64,000 bases of DNA, taken from Rostratula benghalensis (lineage: Eukaryota > Chordata > Aves > Charadriiformes > Rostratulidae). The stretch spans positions 419,872 through 483,871 of the forward strand of contig VXAI01000191.1 of NCBI GenBank assembly GCA_013399305.1, written 5' to 3'. The translations under genes and the position numbers were made by a program. Numbering within the stretch: position 1 is the first letter of the stretch; each line of letters opens with the position of its first letter. Below are positions 13,342 to 24,630 of this stretch, piece after piece. The notes below the pieces were generated by a model that was not told where the DNA came from, searched no databases, and saw only the letters and a program-made list of their open reading frames with translations.

Positions 13342-15609
13342 TAAATGTCAGATTATTCCAAGGTTGTTTATTGTTTATGGACCGAGTTCAAGCACATTTC
13401 CTGCAGCATATGGAATATTACAGCTTAGCCCCTATACGATAATAAGTTTTTACTGATTGGTCAGCACTCCATGCCTACCACAGGATCATACTGGAAAATA
13501 CTCATATACTCTTGGGCTGGAAATTCCTACAATATAGTGGGTTAACGTGACCTAATTTGGCGTCTGACTGCCAAATGTTAACCTGTGTGGATGGCTTTGG
13601 TCCATACCTTGTGTTTTCTTGGGATTTTCCATTTCCAGCTAGATTAAAAAAAAAAAAAATAAAAAAATTGTTCTATCTGAAGAAGTCCAGTACCACCATC
13701 AGACAGGGCAGCATTGTAGTTTGCTCCTTGCTTCTTAATACCCAGACAAGAGCATCAATGTACTTACTGTTTCTGAAGTGTAAATGGAAGCAGATATCCA
13801 CTTCATTACAAGGACTTTAAAGATCCATATTTAACAAATTAACATGTTGAATAAATTGTAAGTAGGTTATCATTCTTCGTTAACATACATTACACCAGTC
13901 TGCAGGAGGCTTCACATTTTTTTCTGCTCCCTATTTCTGTAACTATTTTTTTCTTTATATATCAGTACTAAAATTTTCATGCAGTTAACTGCAGAACTAG
14001 AACTATTTTCTTGCAAAATGATAATATTGTTCTTTCATTTCTTGAAAATGACTTTTTTTTTTTTTTTTTTTTTTAAATCAATTCTAAGTGATTGGGTTCA
14101 TATCAAGCAAATAAAGTATCAAATGGTGGAGACTCACTGTCCATTGGTTTTTCTGACCGTATCCATCCATATCACATTCTGGAAACTGGTATGCTCTCTT
14201 TGCATCCACAGTGGGCAGAATTTGGCCCTGAGACTCCTCTGAGTCCAGTGAAGTGATCCTACGTGTAGCCTGCATGCTTTTCCATTCAAAGTATCTGAAA
14301 TAATGTGGGGCTGTGCTGTGGAAGACTGCTTGCTTTGTACCATGAAACCAGCATTTATATTGCACACACATGACACGATGACACGTAGGGGTGTTTAAGG
14401 GTGCAAAGTCTGCTTGGATAGTAGTGCATGACAGTGTAAGGAGGAATGAGAAAATCCTGAGGAATATAGCCTACAGAGGATGGTCCCTTAAGTGCCTGAT
14501 GACTAAGACTCGAAGCTTTGTTAGTTTGAGACATCAAAGAATGACTTGCCTGATGAGATATCTAAGCATTGTATGTAGATACTCAAAATGGTCCTTTGTC
14601 ATTATTTTAATAGAGTTTGTTGACTCTTTCATTTCCTTCACTCCTTAACTCATCAGAGCCTGGAATTAAAGAGGTGGATAGACCCACTTCCCTTGATGGA
14701 GCTCCTGAGGTTTTAAAGGTAAGCACGAAACCTATTAAACCAGAGCGTTAATATGCTTCTCTTGGTCAGTGAAGAGCATTATAAACATGCAAGTAGCCCT
14801 GTTCTGACTTATGAACAGATAGTTCTATCTCTCCAAACTTTCAATGTGTGTATAAAAATACATGATCTAGTCTATTGGTTTTGTGTCTATAACGTGCCAG
14901 TTTACCTCAGGATAATTTAGCGTGCTGTATGGACAGTAAGGAGTTTAGGTGCACGTTTTCACTTTGGGTTCAGCCATGCACTCCTGTCTCTGCAGGGGTC
15001 AACCACAGAGTTGGATGAGAAATGACATGGCTTCTGAAGAAATCTGTGGCTGTGGCTTTGCAGAACTGCATGATGGTGGTTCAGCTTGGTAAATTTGTAC
15101 AGAACTTTGCACGAGAGTTACGTATTTATCAATTTAGGTCAGCACAAGTTTAGGGATTGCTACACCACAGTTGTTACAGGGCATAGACATACTTTTTGGC
15201 ACTTCTAAGTCTATTGTGTAATGTGTTTTACTCTGTAGGCACTATGCTCCTGCATGGTGAACCTCTGCTTATGTCCTCAAAGCAAACCTGGAGCCCCAGG
15301 GCAGGAACATCTCCATAGCCTCGCTCCTCACTACAACAGAGGTATATGGTTGGGATGGGGGCGAGGTTTTGGCAGCCAGTAACTCCTGTCCTCCATTAAC
15401 ATCAAAGCCCAAGTGCCTGGAGCACTCTGCCTAGCAATGAAGATCCAGTTTCAGTGCCCTCCTCATCCTGAGGACATTTTGACCCACAGAGCTGGGGTTT
15501 TAGAGAATGATGTAGCTGAGCAGATAGGTGTCAGGCTGGAAAGCTTTTTGACAACTTAAGCTTTTAATCAAAATCTGTCAGACTGAAGTATGCCTTTTTA
15601 ATAAATTTT
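13342..15609. other. Noncoding stretch up to the assembly gap
   Basis: No gene is recognised. It contains an A14 tract (13646-13659) and a T22 tract (14053-14074). The small open frames on both strands around 14.1-14.5 kb overlap each other and look random. The sequence ends in the run of N at 15610. Confidence 0.6.
14053..14074. repeat. T22 homopolymer
   Basis: An uninterrupted run of 22 T on the plus strand, with no element body recognised beside it. Confidence 0.9.
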
Positions 15610-15635
15610 NNNNNNNNNNNNNNNNNNNNNNNNNN
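15610..15635. other. Assembly gap (26 N)
   Basis: A run of 26 undetermined bases. The flanks are AT-rich (ATAAATTTT on the left, TTATGATTTTTTAATA on the right), so a low-complexity or polymerase-slippage tract is a likely cause. No feature can be called across it. Confidence 0.99.
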
Positions 15636-18600
15636 TTATGATTTTTTAATACTTATTGAAAAATTTATAGCTTTGGTTTGTCTTCAGGAAAAGACATCTT
15701 TGTCCTTTGGAGCAAAATGTTTTGGCATATTTTCAGTGCCACAAAATAGTGAAGATCAACTTCTTAGAAATGTTTTCTTTCAAATACTTTTATCAGAATT
15801 TCCACTCTGCAAACAAGTAGAAATCAGATATATTGTTCTGATTTCAAAAGTTTTTGGGTTTTTGGTTTTTTTCCCAAAAAAAGTTTAGAATTTCTAAGGG
15901 GTGGAAATTCTCTTTTATTAGGAAGGGACCTAAGGTGGGCTGAACAAACCATTCTCCTCCAGTGGGGAACCCAAACAGGGCTCACATCCCCATGGTACAA
16001 CAGGCTGCCCAGTGCTGTATGTGGGGCAGCCACAGCAGCTGATTGCTCCTGCAGGGATTTGTGGAGGAGCTCCCTTTAGGATGAGAGGGTAAAGTTAACA
16101 TATGTCCTATGTACAAATAATTTTAACAACTTTTTCCTGTGTTTTTTTTTTTTCCTTTAACATCAAAGAGAATGATCAGACTCTGGGAAGTACAATATTA
16201 ACTTCTGCTTTTAATAAAAGGTAAATACAGAAACAAAATGCAAATGAAAAAAATAGTCAAATCTGCCACAAATGTTCTGAGATCTGGTAAACATTTCATT
16301 TCTGGATTGTATAAAAATACAACAGCTGACAAAGATGTTCATTATGGGAAAAACTGACTGTGGAGGGCTGGGAAAAATGTGAGTGAAAGGTTTTTATAAA
16401 GACTCACGATTTTGAAAGCCTGTTGAGTAAAACAAAATAGCCTGGATGCCTCCACTTTGAAGCGAGCTGAACAGTGTAAGTACAGTCTTGTTCAGGTATC
16501 TGGAATTTTTCCTATTTGTTAAACAGTTGCCTTTTCGAGGGTTTTTTTGTTGGGGTTTTTTTTTTTTCTTTTTTCCCCTGGCAAGTTTGGAAATAACCCT
16601 TGCTTTCATAACTTTTATGTCTAAAGGGAAGATTTCCCTCTTTCTGTCCTGTCTCCCAGCCACTCAGCATCCTCAGAAGACAGGCAGAGGCACACTGGCC
16701 CTTGTGGAAGAGGGAGGGTTGCATCATGTAACGCCTCCCTCCGGGGTTGCTGTTTATACTCTACTGAAGCATTGGAGCTAAGCTGTGTCCATGACAAAAG
16801 CCAAACATGCTGCTATGGAGCTAGGAACCCGTGCTAGCTTGGTACCCTGCAATGCACATTACAACTGATCCAGCCAAGGGAATAAACAAGCGAGCAGATG
16901 AGCATACGTGGGCATCAGGCAAGGGAGCAGAGCCACTGCAGCTTATAGGGCAACTTGTGTGCTTAACACACACACAGAGTTTATGTTTAGTGAACTATGT
17001 CACATTCTTGTTACAGGCTAAAAATTCCAAAGTAAAATGTGTAGACAAGCCTGGTGTGAGAGCCTATTTAAGGAAATTGTCTCCAAGTCCTGGAGCCATC
17101 TGTGATATAAAAGTATACTGCACGGACTCCTCGAATAAAAGGATTCACTGGCAGAGCTTGCTGGAAATCTCAGTCAGAGATGCTTTTCATACAGCAGGCA
17201 TATAGATCTTCCACATGATGAATCAGATTTACTAAGAACGTCTGCCGTTTGGAAGTGATTTCAGGCTTGAAGAATGTCTTACTGGAGGCCTGATTTGATC
17301 TGGGGAAGGGAGCGGGGGTCACATGTTGCTGGAGTAGACTTGGTGTTCTTTTGGGCTGACCTCTAGAAATAATAATCATAAGGAAGGACTGGTTCAAGGA
17401 CTGCAGGCTAGTACCACTTGGAAACTAATTATGGCTCTGGTTGTGCACAGCACTGAAGTTTCCCTCTTAGGCTGTAGCACTGATTTAGTTGGTATGTTAA
17501 TACGGAAGTCTAAATTAAATCAGGCTTGTGTCAGTCCTATCGAAGAGGCACATTCACTTAGCCCTGCAGTTTTATAAAATGCAAAGAAAGAAAACCATAT
17601 GGCAGATTAGGGCAAATTGCTTTAAAATTGTGGCTGAGAGCCAAGGGAGAGAGACTGAGCTTGAGAGAGCATTCACGTCTGTTTGAAATATGCCCACTTT
17701 CACTCTCCTGCTTTTACACGCTTGGAAGTGGAAGGCTCATTTCCCTGTGAGCTGAAATATATTAAATACTCCTCAGTATTTAGTCTTAAAGAAAATAATG
17801 TGTCCAGTACTTGTGGAAGTTACAATAAAAACTTTTTTTTTTTTTCTTATAATTGGGATTGGATTTAATGCTGAAGACTGAATAAAAGACCTTAGTGCAA
17901 GCTCAGGAGCATCAAGGGGGCGAATGAACATGTGTAATAAGTAACGCTTACTAGACAGTCCTGGCTATTTTTACTGCACATAGAGCACAACAGTGACTAC
18001 ACAATTTATACAGGAACTGAGATCATACAGCACTGAAAATAAATATAATAATGATCCTTGCCCCAAAGAGCTTTCAATGTAGTTTTATTTTCTAAACCAT
18101 GAGAAGCTGCAAAAAGGAAATGAAACAGAAAGGATAATAAAAAAAAATGGCACTTCGAAAACCCCTTTAATTTTAATAGCCCAGAAATGTGTCCTAGCAC
18201 TTTGTCATTCAGAATAAGTAGCAAAAATGAAAGATTGTATTTCCTTTGTAGGAATTTGGCTTTGCTCCACAGTTCCTCTGAGTCATTGCACCAGGTTTCT
18301 GTGGACACTCTGTGGGTGCATGGGGCCAGTACAAGGCAGGCTCCTGAGCAGTTAATACTCTGCGATACACACAAGGGAAGGAGTACAGACATGGTGATGG
18401 TAGAGATCATCTGGGTCCTTAGCAATGCTCACTGCAGTGGCCAAAGACACCCTGCAGGTTGCCAGAAAGACTTTTTTCACTTTGCTAGTATCCTCTAGAT
18501 GACGAGGCTTCTACTTTCTGTACTGTAGGTTCTAAACCCTTCTTCTTAGAGACGTGTCAAGACAGAAAGTTCAGAGGCTCAGCTTTGGGGATTGGAAGTC

Positions 18601-19404
18601 CAGATCTGTATAGGGCCTCTGAATATTTTTTCTGAAGCCTCAACTCCTCTCCCTCCAGTCAGGACTGCCCAGCCTGTGGCCAAGAGGATTAGTGCACCTA
18701 CCGATGAACAGTGAGGCTCCTCCTGTGACAGCTCAGTGGGTGACTCCACCAGCTGCCACCATCATGGCACTGTGGCCAGCCTACAAGCTCTCTTGAAACA
18801 AGAATTCAGGTCTCTGCTCCAAGCTTCAAAAAATCCTGGTCTAACAGCTGACAATGCTTTTGGAAGCCTGTACCGTGTGTGCAGGGCTGTGCTGCACGGT
18901 GCTACCAGTGTAGAGTTCCCAGCAGATACTGCTCTGGTTTCCATGGTAACCCTCTCTGTGCATTTATAGTCTCTTACTTACAGCCTTCATTAGATTTAAC
19001 TTTCAAAGAGACATTGATTAAAACATGACATTCCTAACACACCTAAAAATCCATTTTGTACAAAACCCTATTATGTGGCGTAGACAAACTGGTTGATGGC
19101 CAAATTAGTTAATAGAAATTTCAGATGACATTGGAACAGACCACAAAAGGATGAATTCATATAAAATTAAATGCAGAAATGAGCCCCTCACAAACTTAGC
19201 AATGCAGACTGGAGAAATGTGGTACATGGGTGTATCAGGGATGTCTCACGGAAAGTATGTCTGCTGAATCCTAATTTAACCTCAAGTGCCCTCATCTAAA
19301 CCTTTCCCAGTAGTGATCTTAAAAAGTATTGAGGCTATTGAACTAAGATGTCTTGCTAGCTGGAGAGGCAGCAGTATTATCTTGGAGGGTGATGGGTGTC
19401 TCTT
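15636..19404. other. Noncoding stretch, gap to CR1
   Basis: No recognised gene. It holds T tracts at 16142-16153, 16556-16567 and 17833-17845 and a probable L2-like relic at 18012-18088. A 124-codon open frame lies at 16831-17205 plus. From 17017 on it follows an acceptor-like site (CATTCTTGTTACAG), leaving 62 open codons to the stop, but it matches no family I know and has no partner exon. Confidence 0.5.
18012..18088 (-). mobile_element. Possible ancient L2-like LINE relic
   Basis: On the plus strand the words CATACAGCACTGAAAATAAA, GATCCTTGCCCC and AGAGCTTTCAATGTAGT follow in the order and spacing of antisense L2 3' sequence (atacagcagtgaa..., gatccctgccctca.ggagcttacattctagt). The copy is strongly diverged, as expected for an element that stopped moving before birds arose. 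The assignment rests on a remembered consensus only. Confidence 0.4.
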
Positions 19405-19645
19405 TCACAGAATCACAGAATGAAAGGACCTCTGGAGGTTATCTAGTCCAATGCCCCTGCCAAAGCACATCCTCCTAGAGCAGGTTGCACAGGAAATTAT
19501 CCAGTAGGGTTTTGTCTCCAGAGACAGAGACTCCACCACCCCTCTGGGCAGCCTGTTCCAGTGCTCTGCCACCCTCATAGTGAAGAAGTTCCTCCCCATG
19601 TTTAGATGGAACTTCTTATGTACAAGTACTTTCCCTTCACTAATT
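19405..19645 (-). mobile_element. CR1 LINE 3' end, inverted
   Basis: This is a reverse-complement CR1 tail. It opens with CACAGAATCACAGAATG (the inverted terminal repeat). Next come TCTAGTCCAATGCCCCTGCC, CCTGTTCCAGTGCTCTGCCA, GTGAAGAAGTTCCTCCCCAT and GTTTAGATGGAACTTCTTAT. Word choice (CCTCCTAGAGCAGGTTGCAC) matches the copy at 6041-6533, so both belong to one subfamily. The 5' side of the element (right side here) is truncated and fades near 19645. Confidence 0.95.
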
Positions 19646-22600
19646 CCCATCCCACAGCCAGCTGGATTTTGCTGGGGACTAGGACTTGGATATGGTGGTC
19701 TGTGATTGAAACAGCAATGCTAAAAGAGTTCAAATTTCCAACTATCATCTATCCCACCTTCAAAATCTGCTTGTCCACCAGCTGCTATACCAGGATTTTC
19801 TGCTTTTCACTTACCATCACACAAAGAGAACTATATTCCTTTCTCACTCCTACATTTGGGCTGAATTTCTCCACCAATCCTCTCCTTTGACCCTGACACT
19901 GCTTGACAGCTAAACTTGGCTGAGGATGTGGAGAAGGGCAGAAGAGACCTCATGAGGTGACAGGGCCTTGGTGTGGTCAGAAACTCAGGGCAATCAGGTA
20001 GCGCAGAATGAGGACCAGGACTAGAACCGCAGCTGAACTGATAACTAATAAAATGTGTCATTTTGATACAATACATACCTAGAACAGTGAAACTGTTCCA
20101 TGGTACCACTGCATTGCTCATTCCCATTTCAAACCCCTAATGATATTTATTCTCATCTACCTCCTGCTTCTGCCTTCCTCTACACCTAAGTACACAGAGA
20201 CATACCAGGATTTCATGGAATCATAAAACCAGCTCCCACCCAAGGAAATGTATCTGTCTTTCAAGCAGACAGAGTCATGGGTCATGGGTCTGGCTGGACA
20301 CAGAGTGGTCTTCTAGCCTGCTGTTCATCAACTCTTTTTTAACGCTACTTCCTGATAATTTTTTTGAAATTATGCCAACAGTCATCTAGTACAGCATTGT
20401 CATGATGGTTTTCATTTATATCTGAATAAAATTCAGCTACCCTGGGAAAAATCTGCAGTGACTTTTATTTTTCCCCATTTTCTTTTCTTGCTTGCATGCC
20501 TGGAAATATATATTTAAAAGCTTTTGAAGTTGTTTCAAAACAATTGTGAAATCACCTTGTGATATCTTACAGATCACCAAATGGCCCACAGATCACAGCC
20601 TGAGAAACATCTATCTACATTTGATGTCTATATTGGGAAGCGATGAATTGCACCTTAAGGCTGTCTTTACACTAACAAATTAAACACGGCCAGGAAACAA
20701 GGCTGGGCACTGGAGATCAATCACCCCTACCAAAATATTGCTAGAGCATTTTCTCTAGCATCACTTTACCAAATATCCTCTTGGCAGAGCTCAGAGGTCA
20801 GCATGGGTGAAGAACCATTCCCAAAACGATTTTTTTGCATGGCCACCCTGTTTCAGATGGTAAGAGATTCTGCAAGCACAGAAAAACTCAGAATAACACA
20901 GTTTGGCCTGACTGCCAGGGAATAAGCCTGCTACCATTTGTTTTACTCATATATATTTTAGTTGACATGGTAGACATTTAAGTGTGGTCGGATGAAATAC
21001 TGTCTGTCTGTCCATCTCAGAAAACATCACCACATTTTATCCTTTCACTTGTGACTATGGAATCAGAATATTTCCCAATAGTTCAGTAGGAGTGATAGTC
21101 TCCACCAGATTTCATGGTCTCTAGGATCAAACTGTTTGGCATAGTGTTTGCATCAGGTATCGCCTTCCCTTTAGTAGGTTTAATTAAGGATTTCTTTCAT
21201 GAGATTTAGGAGTTGAAAGGTGTACCAAAAAGCTAGTGTCACCTTTATGGAAATTCATTTGCATTCATTTTAGGTCTCTAGGAATAAGGGTTAGAATCTG
21301 TGAAATTTTCAGGTTAAATAAATTTCAGTCATGTAGTGTCCATTTCAAACCAAAATAGTGAAAAAGAGTTTCAGAAAGGAAGCGAATAACTGAAACAGAA
21401 GACTACTTAGGAAGGCAACGCTATCAAAGCTAGAGTGATTTCCACCATATTTTGCTTTGAATTAAGTGGGAAGCTCTATGATTGTGTCTCCATAGCAATG
21501 AAAGATAACCTTATCTAAAAGATTGACAAACAATGGGTTTGAGTCTTGACTGTGCTTCAGCATTCTACATTAAAAAATGTACATTTATATGCTTCTACAC
21601 TTTGGGTGATTCATTCTTTTAAGCATTATTTGTTTACAGCAAGTAGTTCGTCTATGTGCTTGTTCAGTTAACAGTGTAATAGTGTCTCCATGGTCTGTTG
21701 TTCCTCAAGGTGCTACCATAAATAGCTACAAATAGCTTTTCTCTTCCTGTTTTGCTTAGATAACAATGCAGTTGCTCCTTAACTTGGATCTTCCCTCAAA
21801 AGGATTTTCTGCCATCATATAAAACACACAGGGGAAAAATAAAAAGAAAGTCTGCAACTCAATACTTGCTCAGATTTGCTCCCAAATCGCTGTTTTATAT
21901 ATTGAATTCACCTCCTGTGTTGCCTTTATTTTGTAATTGGGCAGAAAAACGAGATTTATCCATTTGCCAGATTAGTCCTGTGTGTACCATGAACATAGTT
22001 CAAGAGCCCTTATCAAGTTTTGGAGCAGTTAATCTCGGAGAGTTCAAATGTTTACCATTCATTATGCTGCAGCTGTATTCTCCCAGCATACATAGGACCC
22101 ACGAGTTTCAGTATAAACCAACACATGATCTTACTTGGTAAAGAAAACCCCACTTTCTGTTGATATTTTCCAATGGAACTGAATGAGGAAAAGAAAACAG
22201 GACTTGGGCAGATGGTGGGGACAGGCTGAATGCTGTTTATTCTGCTTCAGAACATCCGTCAGACTCACTGCCAGGAGCAGCCCTCACTGAAAAAAAATGG
22301 TGTTTCTGTGCTATTTTTCAAACATAATTTTTCAAACCTTAGAATTCTTGATCTAGCCTGTGAGAATGCCAAAACCCAAGCTACACCTCCAGTCATCATA
22401 AGCCTTTTCACCCATAGCTCCGCTCAGGGGCTGGAAGCTGGGCTGCCTCTCCACGGAGAAAGGGCTGCAGACACCAACCACCGAGGCCAAGAACAGACCC
22501 TCCCATTATACGGGGACAGGTCGAACGAGGGGCCACTGAATGCCCTGTTGAGTTCAGCAGGAGTCAAGATCGTTCAGCATCTCTCAGCTGATCAAGTCCT

Positions 22601-24132
22601 AGGAACTCGGCACTTGCAGCCTTTCTTTCGCTCAGCACCCAAAAGCGGTTAGTCTCGTTCCTTTCACGCACGAGTGAGCTCTGCTCAGGACAGGAGGGTT
22701 GTGAAAATGGGCTCAGCTGTGAAGTACTGACTCCCTGTTATTGCGATGAATGTCACCGGTGGGAAATCATTGTCACAGGAGCCTGTAAGGCATGTCCCTC
22801 CATTATATCCGGTTTGAATATATTTGAATAAATTTAGGAAGCAATTCATTTCAGCAGCAGACAGTACAACATGGACAATAAACAATAACGCTGTGCTTTT
22901 CGACATATTAATTGTACTCTGAAAAGACTGAAGCAAAACATGAGGATTTCTAGTCCCCGCAGGGCTGAGTTGTTTCCCCTTTGACAGGGCCAGCCCCTGG
23001 GTGTGAAGGTGATAGACATACTGGTGAAGCCAGCACACACCCCTTTCCCTACGTTTTTTTTCGGAGAGAAAACCGCTTTCTTTTTCTCTTTGCATTCCCA
23101 CTCTTTCTTCCACGTCTGCTGTAGGCTGTCAGTGAGGTACTTGACCTCCTTTTGAGGGCCCAGGTATACCCGGTTGCCTGCGCAGCTGGTGCCAACGCTC
23201 CTTCATGGATCACTTGATGGGGAAAATCCTGAGAGCCAGCCAGCTGGCAGCAACTTTGCCCAAACCTCAAAATGTTGCTGTCTCGAACTTTTAAGCCTCT
23301 ATCTGGAGACTCATAAATCCTACGCTCTTGTCCAGGCTGAGATAGCATGTGTAACCACATGCAGCATGCTGGATTTTGCTGGAGAGTGAAGGGGTGGATG
23401 CTTTCCAGGGAAGTGTGCCACAGACATGAAAGGCTGCGCACGGCGTATTTCCATTGCAGCAACCTGGACTTACCAGTAACATTTCAGTCTCAGCCATTTT
23501 TTTTTTTTTGCATATGGTTGTTATGAGAAAAGATTTGCTTTGAAAGAGAGAGATTTGGGGAAAGAAAACTTTGTTTTTCTGTTTATTGCAGCCTGTTTAT
23601 TTCCTGAATTTGGCAGCACTTTCTATAATGTCAGCAGCATAGTTTCCTAAACCCTGGCAGAACTATTTTACCCTATTGTCTATTTTGAGTCTTTCACACA
23701 GAAACAGGAAAGAGAAAAATGGGGGTTTTTAAAAGTTTTTCAAAGCTTGTGAAATACAAACAACAAATTATTGTTGTTATTCTTGTCCTTCCTCCTCTCC
23801 ATCCCATAGCTTATTACATTTTTATCACAGTGCATCTGCAGACTTTGTCTACATTTTATCCGCCGTGCTGATATAGCTGTCTAGGTGAAGTGATGCTGGT
23901 ATAATCCCCAGTGTAAACAGCTTTGCTCTGCTTTAAGCATAGCTTTTCAATTTATTTTAAGCCTCTTCTTAAGAGGCATAAACAGACAAAAAAAAAAAAA
24001 AATCCACTCTGGTATTGGATTAAGATTGATCAGTTGGAGGTTTATTTGTATCCTACCCTCAAAAGCTTTTGCCTATAGACCAGACCATATCTGAACCTCC
24101 TTTGAGAGAAACTGTGTAAGTTTATACCACAT
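19646..24132. other. Noncoding stretch, CR1 to LTR
   Basis: No recognised gene. Two GC-richer patches with scattered CpGs lie at about 22.38-22.66 kb and 23.04-23.47 kb, where frames of 137-142 codons occur on overlapping strands and frames. None resembles a known protein. The first patch includes words such as GAGTTCAGCAGGAGTCAAGA and TTCAGCATCTCTCAGC, reminiscent of an old amniote interspersed repeat. A T13 (23497-23509) and an A15 (23988-24002) tract are present. Confidence 0.5.
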
Positions 24133-24630
24133 TGTTGTGGTTTAACCCAGCAACTAGGACCATGCAGCCAATCTCCCACAGTAGGATAGGGAGAAGAGGG
24201 GAAAAAAAGGGAAAAAAAAAGACGTGGTCAAGATGAAGACAGTTTAATAGAACAGTAGCAGAAGAGAAAATAGTGATAATAATAGTAATAATAAAAGAAT
24301 GCACAGAATTGTGATGCCTTGCAATTTCTCACCATCCAGTGATCGATTGCCCAGCCCATCCTGAGCAGCAATTGCAGATTCCTGCCCCACAGCCAACCCC
24401 CATTTAGATACTGAGCATGATGTCTGTGGGATGGGATATTCCTTTGGCCAGCTTGTCCTGTCTATGCTCCATCTCAGCTTCTATGGGAATCTGAAAAAGC
24501 CCTTGACTTAATACAAGCATTACTTAGCAACAACTAAAACAATGTGTCATCAACATTATTCTTGTACTAAATCCAAAACACAGCAGCTACGAGGAAGAAA
24601 ATTAACTCTCTCCCAGCTGAAACCAGGACA
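24133..24630 (-). mobile_element. Solo LTR of an avian ERVL-type endogenous retrovirus
   Basis: This 498-bp element, read on the minus strand, begins TGTCCTGGTTTCAGCTGGGA and ends GGGTTAAACCACAACA, so it has the TG...CA ends of an LTR. Inside, in order on the minus strand, are a degenerate TATA box (TATCTAAA, 24413-24420) after GCTCAG, an ATT-rich microsatellite (24273-24296) and a poly(A) signal ATTAAA (24243-24248). Flanks are CACAT on the left and CACGT on the right. This is a 5-bp target duplication with one G-to-A change at a CpG, as expected for the ERVL class. There is no internal retroviral sequence, so the provirus was lost by LTR-LTR recombination. The left part carries an A/G-rich expansion (GGGAAAAAAAGGG-like). 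It is a relic with no coding capacity. Confidence 0.9.

Noticed and set aside
15890..16075. Possible CR1 piece because of ACAGGCTGCCCAGTGCTGTA.
   Set aside because: The rest of the CR1 word order is missing, so one shared phrase is not enough.
22535..22625. Words such as GAGTTCAGCAGGAGTCAAGA that recall an old amniote interspersed repeat. Similar hints occur near 33.13-33.18 kb (TTATTGACTTCAGTAGAGTG) and 8.03 kb.
   Set aside because: Only short words match and I cannot name the family or define ends, so they are not listed as elements.
22685..23462. Minus-strand frames of 142 and 137 codons in a GC-richer patch.
   Set aside because: They overlap each other in different frames, contain low-complexity basic ends derived from the plus-strand TTTTTCTC tracts, and match no family.
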